Made by a program: the position numbers and the translations under genes
Part shown: positions 5,448-10,443 of the stretch, piece after piece
How positions within the stretch are numbered: the stretch's first letter is position 1
How the letters are laid out: every line of letters starts with the position of its first letter
Assembly: GCA_029556045.1 (NCBI GenBank)
Contig: JAKQGS010000474.1
Span: 1 to 10,443, forward strand
DNA: 10,443 bases
From: Pseudomonadota bacterium
Lineage (GTDB): Bacteria > Bdellovibrionota > Oligoflexia > Oligoflexales > Oligoflexaceae
Reading direction: 5' to 3'
Notes under the pieces: generated by a model
Database searches by the model: none
Seen by the model: the letters and a program-made list of their open reading frames with translations, nothing else
What the model was told of the DNA's origin: nothing

Positions 5448-5780
5448 ATGAATTACTACGAGTCCAAAGACCTGAAAAAATTTGCGGATGTGGGGCAGTT
5501 TGCACCGCATCTGATGGAGAAGTTTTTTGCCTACTACAATGCCGCCGTGGGAGCCGATGGGGCGTTAACACGCCGGGAAAAAGCCTTGATCGCACTGGCG
5601 GTAGCTCATGCCAAAAAGTGCCCCTACTGCATCGATGCCTATACCACCACATGTCTGGAAAACGGCTCCAATCCCGAGCAGATGACGGAAGCCATACACG
5701 TGGCAGCTGCCCTGGAAGCGGGCATCACCCTGGTGCACGGCGTGCAGATGCATAATTGCATGAAAGAGAAGGGCTTATAA
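5448..5780 (+). CDS. Arsenosugar biosynthesis-associated peroxidase-like protein (AhpD/CMD family)
   Basis: The protein has 110 residues. The ATG at 5448 is chosen over the upstream in-frame GTG at 5439 because AAAGGG stands eight bases before it and overlaps the GTG. The single domain is of the carboxymuconolactone decarboxylase/alkylhydroperoxidase D type: LTRREKALIALAVAHAKKCPYC (40-61) holds the redox pair Cys58/Cys61, and AIHVAAALEAG (82-92) the conserved His84 helix. A third Cys is at 69. The position four after Cys61, His in classical AhpD (CxxCxxxH), is Tyr65 here, so it is not AhpD proper. This version regularly sits beside arsS. It most likely handles thiol redox or oxidant load for the arsenic pathway, but its reaction is not established. 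It is co-transcribed with arsS and its own stop is TAA. Confidence 0.88.
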   Translation: MNYYESKDLKKFADVGQFAPHLMEKFFAYYNAAVGADGALTRREKALIALAVAHAKKCPYCIDAYTTTCLENGSNPEQMTEAIHVAAALEAGITLVHGVQMHNCMKEKGL

Positions 5781-5794
5781 AGTTAATTAAGAGG

Positions 5795-5854
5795 CACACC
5801 CTTCGCTCATACGACGAGCCGGGGGGCGTTGACAAAGGTGTGTGATCGTTTTAT
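5795..5854. terminator. Possible bidirectional terminator between arsS operon and the minus-strand cluster
   Basis: CACACC (5795-5800) can pair with GGTGTG (5837-5842), enclosing a smaller GCTC/GAGC stem (5805-5819). TGATCGTTTTATT follows on the plus strand and an A/T tract (TTAATTAA) on the minus strand. The region lies between two convergent transcripts, where a terminator is expected. The loop is long and the inner pairing weak. Confidence 0.35.
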
Positions 5855-7191
5855 TCCAGCGTTCCAAATGAGAACGAAAGCTGATCCTTATCGAAGCCGT
5901 TTTCCAGGATGATGGGCATGGAGTTGGCTTTGTCGTACAGCGGTCCTCCGGGGGCTTTGATGGTGCCGCTATAGCTGCGATAGGCGGCGTCCTTGGGACT
6001 GAACTTGCCGTTCACTAGGGGGCGGATGTCCTTGATGGTGATGTCGCTATCGGTTTCAATGCGCAGGTTTTTGATGATCGCGCCCATGGATTCAAACTTG
6101 GCGACCGAGGCGATGAGGGTGGCGTTTTTGCCGCTGGCGTCCTTCAAACTGAACTTCAGATCGTAGTATTGATCCAGCAAACCGCCGCCCGTGAATCCGG
6201 CGTTGGTGGTGAGAAAGATGGCGCTTAGTTTCATGCCACCTTCCCGGAATTTGAATTGTACCGTGTGGGGACCTGCCGCGAGGTTGGCAAACTGCAATGG
6301 ATTGTTGTTAACTTTGGGTTGATCCCAGGCCCATTCTGCGCCGGTTTCTGCCGCGACCCAGGTGGTGGTCGCACCGTTATCCATACGGAAATAGCCCTCG
6401 TTGGACATATCGTTGGCGGTTTTCACCCGACCCCATAGAAACCAGGTCCCCTGCGCGGGGATGTTGACGGTAAAACTTGCGGTTCCCGTAGTGCCGCCAG
6501 CCGCTTGCAGAGCCGTACCGGCTGGTGTGGATAGGTAAGATTTGGCCTGGCCGTCCGCATCATCGGAAGCCATGGTCAGGGGAGCTACCAGGTTGGTGGC
6601 CTGATCCGCCGTGGCCAAAACCACATCGGGTGGAATCACGTTGGCAATAGCTGTACCACTGTTGATAGCAAGTTTTGGTGTCTGCAGATCATGGGACATG
6701 CCGGTAGGGGTGAATCCGGCTTCCACCAACTTGTCCACCCACTTTTGTACCGCTTCCGTCAATTTGGTGGCATCCGCCTCGCAGTCCGCCGGGCAATTGT
6801 GGTTGTCGGTTTTCAGGCGGAGAATGATGCGGGAATTGGCGATTTCAAAGAAATCCACTTTTTTGTTGTCGATGATAGCGTCATGGGCTTTTTGCGCATC
6901 CTCATGAGCAAGATTGGGAGAGACCGCGTCGGCGTGACAGCTGGCACATCCGTCCTTCATCAGTGGATAGACGCTTTCTTTAAAAGCGGCGATGGAGGCG
7001 GCGTTATCAAAACCAGTGCCTCCCACATTTTCGGGAGTTTGCTCATCGCCACCGTTCTGATCCGATGCAGCATTGATGGGCAGACGGCGTAGCGACTTTG
7101 ACTCATCGCTGCGGCAGCCAAAGGCCACGACGCTCGCCCCGACTATCAGGGCAAGGATTTCAAATTTGTATTTCTGCAGTGCGGTTTTCAT
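5851..7191 (-). CDS. c-type cytochrome lipoprotein with carbohydrate-binding-like beta domain
   Basis: The protein has 446 residues. GGAAG is seven bases before the ATG. A hydrophobic leader ends in VVAFGC, so Cys26 is a probable lipid anchor, although Ala-Phe-Gly is not a strict lipobox. A charged linker (27-60) is followed by a haem-binding domain with CASCH (82-86) in the setting VYPLMKDGCASCHAD, typical of Planctomycete-type cytochrome domains; Met165 could be the sixth ligand. A second Cys pair, HNCPADC, is at 131-137. Residues about 205-330 look like a CBM6/35-type beta sandwich: GTWFLWGRVKT (248-258), a W-rich middle, AAGPHTVQFKFREGGMKLSAI (305-325). The rest is beta-rich and unassigned. 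It is the last gene of the four-gene minus-strand run, 48 bp after the DUF1501-like gene. I infer an outer-membrane or periplasmic electron-transfer protein that binds a polymer; substrate unknown. Confidence 0.78.
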   Translation of the reverse strand: MKTALQKYKFEILALIVGASVVAFGCRSDESKSLRRLPINAASDQNGGDEQTPENVGGTGFDNAASIAAFKESVYPLMKDGCASCHADAVSPNLAHEDAQKAHDAIIDNKKVDFFEIANSRIILRLKTDNHNCPADCEADATKLTEAVQKWVDKLVEAGFTPTGMSHDLQTPKLAINSGTAIANVIPPDVVLATADQATNLVAPLTMASDDADGQAKSYLSTPAGTALQAAGGTTGTASFTVNIPAQGTWFLWGRVKTANDMSNEGYFRMDNGATTTWVAAETGAEWAWDQPKVNNNPLQFANLAAGPHTVQFKFREGGMKLSAIFLTTNAGFTGGGLLDQYYDLKFSLKDASGKNATLIASVAKFESMGAIIKNLRIETDSDITIKDIRPLVNGKFSPKDAAYRSYSGTIKAPGGPLYDKANSMPIILENGFDKDQLSFSFGTLE

Positions 7192-7239
7192 TAGGGACTT
7201 CCAGTTTTTTAAGACCGTTGGACTCCTCTTTCCGTCCGT

Positions 7240-8733
7240 TTATTTTTTCACAAAAGCAAGGTACTGCTTATCCTTGTCCTTAAACGGATTCGCTTCGCCA
7301 GCCGCCGCCAGAGCAGCTTCAAATTTTGCGGTGGTGCCGCAGAAAGCCGCGTAGTTGGCCACCAGGTTCAAAGCCTGAAATTTGGGTGAGTTGGAAGTCA
7401 CCAGATAGCTGGTGTCCACCGCTCCCGAGTCATTAAAGGCACCGATCTGGTGGCTTAGCATCTGTGGCCGCGCTGTGGCACCGATCGCAAAGATCAGAGC
7501 TGCGCCGCGGGAACCGCTGTCGGAATTAAAGTCAAAGCGGCCGTTGGCGCCGCCTCCACCGCTGGACGAAACCGAACCATCGGAGGTGACGGCTATGAAA
7601 AGCGGTTTTTGACGAAGATGAGCATATTCCAGGGCCAATCCGATATTACGACCAGCATCTTTGTCTTTGGCGTCCTGGGCAGTGCGACCCTGGCCATGAT
7701 AGTCGTAGCCACCCTTGGCGATGGTGCCACCGGCGGCGTTACCATCACACAGGAGTTTGACGATGGTGGCCACTTTGCCTTCATCGGCATTGCCAAAGTT
7801 GAATTTGGCCATACCGGTGATTACCGTATCCTGAGTCGGGTCCAGTTTGGTGGCGTCAAATTCCGACAGGAGATCCTTGGTTCCTATGTAACCACACTGG
7901 GCCAATTCGTTGATCTGGGTCGGCAGGTCTTTTTCTTCAAACATTGCCAGCTTTGAGGCACTCATACGGCTGGCGGCCACCGCGATTTTTTCCGCGTCTG
8001 CCTTGGACAGTTTGGCGGCAATCAGGCCGGGGTCCACCAAAGCACCGATGTCAGCCGGGCGGTTGATGATCACTTTAGATAGTGATGGATCGTCACCAAC
8101 AGCCAGGGCTCTGGTGCGGCCGCCGGTGTTGGAGCCGCTGGTTCCTGCGATCTGTACCAGCTTGCCTTTGTTACCGGTGGCAGCCAGGGCCAATTGTACG
8201 GGGTTCAGTTCATTGACCGATACGTCATCCAGGGACGTACCGGCAACGCCGACCACCACCGTTTTGGCGATGGCTTCCGCGCTCATCACCTCTTTGAGGC
8301 CAGCCAGCAGAGCGCTGTCTGCATGTATCGGTCCGCCAAATTCCATATTGGGAGCTTTGGTGGAGGGGGACTGAGCATCGGAAAGACCCAATGTTTTGTA
8401 GCTACCCGCTTTGAGAAATTCCACCGGAGCGCCATCCCGTTGTTTGCCAAACATAAAGTTACCGGCCAGAGCGGCGCCACCAGACAGCTCAAAATGGAGA
8501 TACCCACCAAGAGCCGCTGCGGCGGGATCCGCCGGCGCGTTGCAGGTAAGACCGTAGGCGGTTTTTTCCCAAATCAGAGAGAGAATGCTGGGCATCGCCA
8601 CATAGGCCAGCATAGAGATGAAACCCTGACCCAGAAGCTGCCGCCGGGTTGTGGGCACCGGATGATCCGGATGCAGAATGGGGCTGTGGATCAGATTCTC
8701 AAGGGCTTCTTCCTGTATTTTTTTCTTAACCAT
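7240..8733 (-). CDS. Tat-exported DUF1501-like protein
   Basis: The protein has 497 residues from the ATG at 8733. An in-frame GTG at 8754 exists, but AAAGGTGG lies seven bases before the ATG and would be inside the longer form. TTRRQLLGQGF (28-38), followed by a hydrophobic run to about 56, is a twin-arginine signal, so the protein is exported folded, perhaps with a cofactor. The body resembles the DUF1501 family of the alkaline-phosphatase-like superfamily: GGYLHFELSGG near the start (76-86), GGYDYHGQGRT (341-351) where DUF1501 has GGWDTH, and a late FIAVTSDGS...RGAALIFAIGA stretch (379-419) in place of VVVSEFGRT...vlGg. The match is remote and active-site residues are not certain. Members are sometimes labelled 'general secretion pathway protein GspF'; I see no support for that. 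DUF1501 proteins pair with cytochrome-type proteins in other phyla, which agrees with both neighbours here. Molecular function unknown. Confidence 0.7.
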   Translation of the reverse strand: MVKKKIQEEALENLIHSPILHPDHPVPTTRRQLLGQGFISMLAYVAMPSILSLIWEKTAYGLTCNAPADPAAAALGGYLHFELSGGAALAGNFMFGKQRDGAPVEFLKAGSYKTLGLSDAQSPSTKAPNMEFGGPIHADSALLAGLKEVMSAEAIAKTVVVGVAGTSLDDVSVNELNPVQLALAATGNKGKLVQIAGTSGSNTGGRTRALAVGDDPSLSKVIINRPADIGALVDPGLIAAKLSKADAEKIAVAASRMSASKLAMFEEKDLPTQINELAQCGYIGTKDLLSEFDATKLDPTQDTVITGMAKFNFGNADEGKVATIVKLLCDGNAAGGTIAKGGYDYHGQGRTAQDAKDKDAGRNIGLALEYAHLRQKPLFIAVTSDGSVSSSGGGGANGRFDFNSDSGSRGAALIFAIGATARPQMLSHQIGAFNDSGAVDTSYLVTSNSPKFQALNLVANYAAFCGTTAKFEAALAAAGEANPFKDKDKQYLAFVKK

Positions 8734-8780
8734 ATGCGTACCACCTTTTTTCACAAGGTTGAGTCAGGTTTGTCCAGGTA

Positions 8781-9497
8781 TCAGTAAACCAGCACCGGGG
8801 CACTGCTCAGGACCGCAGCGCAAGCGCCCATGGAAAGATTTAATGTCATAGCGGCAGTGTCCGCCTTGCCGGTTTTCATATCGTTGATCAGATCACTCAC
8901 CAGCTTGGCTGAGTCGGCGATATTGGGCAGATCCGTGCGATTTTTGCCCCAGAATTTGTCGATCAGACCGCGGGCCAGGGTGTCACCCCCGGTGCCGGCA
9001 AAGGCTTGCGAAGGCACGGCGGTAAAGGTAAAACCCGGCACCGCAGCGGTCCGTAGATTGGCGTCGGCCATCATGGCGTCGCAGTAATAGGCGGCTAGTT
9101 TTTGCGCCGCGGAAACCATCGCGGGAGTAATGGCCATCAGACTGTATTCCGTGGGCAGCGAACCTTTCAGTTCACCGAATTGTGTGCGAATGGTGGCGTT
9201 GGTTTTGGGATTAACACCCGTTAACGCCGCATAGGATGCGTTGATCTGGTCAAAGTTTTTGATACCGACCTTTGGCTGCAACTTGTTTAGGCCAAACTTA
9301 TCTTCCATGGTGGCATCCCCTGGACCGTCACCTTCGGCGTCACTGCCGGAACCTTCCGCGTCACCACCTGCTGCCGGACCATGGCCGCTGCGGAGATTCT
9401 TGGTTTTAGAACGGCTGCAGCCGCTATCAACCAGGGCAAAACTCACCAGCAGCCCGAAGGATAGGAGGATTTTTAATGTTGAGTTTGAGAGAAGCAT
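8781..9497 (-). CDS. Lipoprotein of the cytochrome/DUF1501-like cluster, function unknown
   Basis: The protein has 238 residues. AGGGG lies ten bases before the ATG. A hydrophobic leader ends in LVDSGC with Cys27 as probable lipidated residue; Asp at -3 is unusual for a lipobox. A Gly/Ser/Asp/Glu-rich spacer (36-64) follows, as in surface lipoproteins. The folded part contains FDQINASYAALTGV (82-95), LPTEYSL (114-120) and AAQKLAAYYCDAMM (130-143). The pattern 'few-residue helix, ALTGV, LP, then a helix with YC.A' reminds me of a module in larger LamG/DUF1592-type proteins of Gammaproteobacteria, where it precedes the haem part. If so, this is a stand-alone version. Only two other Cys (139, 226) are present, possibly a disulphide. 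The gene is 34 bp after the haem protein gene and 47 bp before the DUF1501-like start, so it belongs to the same operon. Confidence 0.72.
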   Translation of the reverse strand: MLLSNSTLKILLSFGLLVSFALVDSGCSRSKTKNLRSGHGPAAGGDAEGSGSDAEGDGPGDATMEDKFGLNKLQPKVGIKNFDQINASYAALTGVNPKTNATIRTQFGELKGSLPTEYSLMAITPAMVSAAQKLAAYYCDAMMADANLRTAAVPGFTFTAVPSQAFAGTGGDTLARGLIDKFWGKNRTDLPNIADSAKLVSDLINDMKTGKADTAAMTLNLSMGACAAVLSSAPVLVY

Positions 9498-9531
9498 GAT
9501 CCAAATTCCCCTTTTGGTGACAAACCCTTAA

Positions 9532-10443
9532 TTATTCCCCAAGACACGCCGCCGCTGTTTCCGCAAACAGGGCTTTCATTTTATAACCACCGGCCTTGAA
9601 CTTATCGCCCAGGCTCACCACGGTGGCACGATCAGTACCGCCCACCGGCTTACGTAGACACACTTTTTCAAAAACCCGTTCCGCCATACAGTTGGGAAAC
9701 GCCGAGGTATTGGTCACCATGGAGCCAAAGTCCCCCAGTCCATTGCCGGTGGTTTCGCCGCTCCAGCCGATACCGGCGTTGCTGCCTTCTACCCACAGGT
9801 TGGTCCATTTGTCGTCATTGACGGCATAGCCGTCCGGGTAGACCGCCGAGTTCTGATTCATTTTGGCCACCACCACGTTGGGGGTGTAGACGTTACGGTC
9901 AACGGGATGGTCGATAAAAGCAAAGGCTGGACGCAGGCCATCCATACCTGAGTGGCAGCCGGCACATTCGTTTTTAAATTTGCTGATGTCTCCTCCGGGG
10001 GCGCGGGAAACATCCCGTCCAATAAACTCCTGCGAGCGTTCGGTATCGCTGAGCTGGGTGATGTCTTTGCAGATAAATGTCTTCAGGGTGAACCGCAACG
10101 CCGCACGGTTGGTACCCGCCAGATAATAAGCATTACCAAATCCGCGGGTGGTTAAAACGCCGGCCGCCACCCCAAGTTGGGTGACATCCGATTGCTTTTT
10201 TTGCACCAGCTGGGTTTTGTAGCTGAAGTTACCGACTTCAAAATTCTCATAATGGGTATTATTTTCGTTGGCGTAAACAGCCACGCCAGTGAGTCCGTCC
10301 TGGGCTGTGTAGACGATGTCATCCGACAAGATGCCTTTCATGGAAACATCGTCCTTAACATAACCAATGACGGTTGCTGAGTAGTCGTTCAGAGGAAAGT
10401 CGACTTTTTCGTCTTCATTGGTCCAGAAGGCCACCATGTTTTT
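9532..10443 (-). CDS. Haem protein resembling DUF1588/DUF1585 end of DUF1592-type cytochromes (5' end outside window)
   Basis: The frame is open to the window edge (Lys-Asn precede the Met at 10437) and no signal peptide or ribosome binding site is visible, so at least 303 residues of a longer protein are seen. Counted from that Met, TNRAALRFTLKTFICKDI (109-126) and NECAGCHSGMDGLRPAFAFIDH (156-177) correspond to the DUF1588 pattern, in which a conserved Arg-rich helix leads to npxCxxCHxxxDplGfalE; CAGCH (158-162) would hold covalent haem c. AFPNCMAERVFEKVCLRKPV (246-265), then DKFKAGGYKMKALF (278-291), match the DUF1585 end (FarC.ve.l...lgR...F...gy.lk.l). The match is by remembered consensus and distant. 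DUF1592-type proteins are exported cytochromes of unknown reaction, suspected in polymer or small-molecule oxidation. It is the most upstream visible gene of the four-gene run. Confidence 0.72.
   Translation of the reverse strand, partial: KNMVAFWTNEDEKVDFPLNDYSATVIGYVKDDVSMKGILSDDIVYTAQDGLTGVAVYANENNTHYENFEVGNFSYKTQLVQKKQSDVTQLGVAAGVLTTRGFGNAYYLAGTNRAALRFTLKTFICKDITQLSDTERSQEFIGRDVSRAPGGDISKFKNECAGCHSGMDGLRPAFAFIDHPVDRNVYTPNVVVAKMNQNSAVYPDGYAVNDDKWTNLWVEGSNAGIGWSGETTGNGLGDFGSMVTNTSAFPNCMAERVFEKVCLRKPVGGTDRATVVSLGDKFKAGGYKMKALFAETAAACLGE

Noticed and set aside
8194..8787. Plus-strand frame of 197 codons
   Set aside because: It is antisense to the 5' half of the DUF1501-like gene, with no ribosome binding site and no recognisable motif.
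1..10443. tRNA, rRNA, CRISPR array or intact transposase
   Set aside because: Both strands were read for cloverleaf-like, spaced-repeat or transposase patterns and none was found. The only repeated structure of length is the protein-coding triplication at 792-1661.

Overview
The window looks like a chromosomal stretch of a Gram-negative bacterium. The evidence is the end of a cbb3-oxidase assembly gene (ccoG), several exported or lipid-anchored proteins, a Tat-type signal and c-type haem motifs. The genus cannot be read from the sequence. A proteobacterium or a member of Bdellovibrionota/Oligoflexia is my guess, with low confidence.

Left part (1-2640): the 3' end of ccoG closes with a terminator. 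It is followed by a gene for a secreted protein made of three ~100-residue repeats, each with two cysteines exactly 51 residues apart. Behind its terminator lies a short remnant of a cation-efflux (CDF) transporter gene, cut off just where ATGTCACTT repeats begin. An orphan HigA-like antitoxin/HTH gene follows, with a palindrome in front of it.

Middle part (2590-4210): a minus-strand pair encodes an ArsR-type repressor and a membrane protein with two tandem PspC domains. This pair is divergent from a small unrecognised periplasmic protein gene that ends in a strong intrinsic terminator.

Arsenosugar pair (4389-5780): arsS (radical SAM) and a CxxC peroxidase-like partner of the AhpD/CMD fold are 15 bp apart and in the same frame, so a single TGA divides them. 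The arsenite methyltransferase gene arsM, which usually accompanies them, is not in the window.

Right part (5851-10443, minus strand): a tight four-gene run of exported proteins. In transcription order these are a partial haem protein resembling the DUF1588/DUF1585 end of DUF1592-type proteins, a lipoprotein, a Tat-exported DUF1501-like protein, and a CxxCH lipoprotein with a carbohydrate-binding-like beta domain. It looks like a diverged, uncharacterised form of the cytochrome + DUF1501/DUF1552 pairing known from Planctomycetes and myxobacteria. I regard it as the best candidate for an undescribed envelope system in this window.
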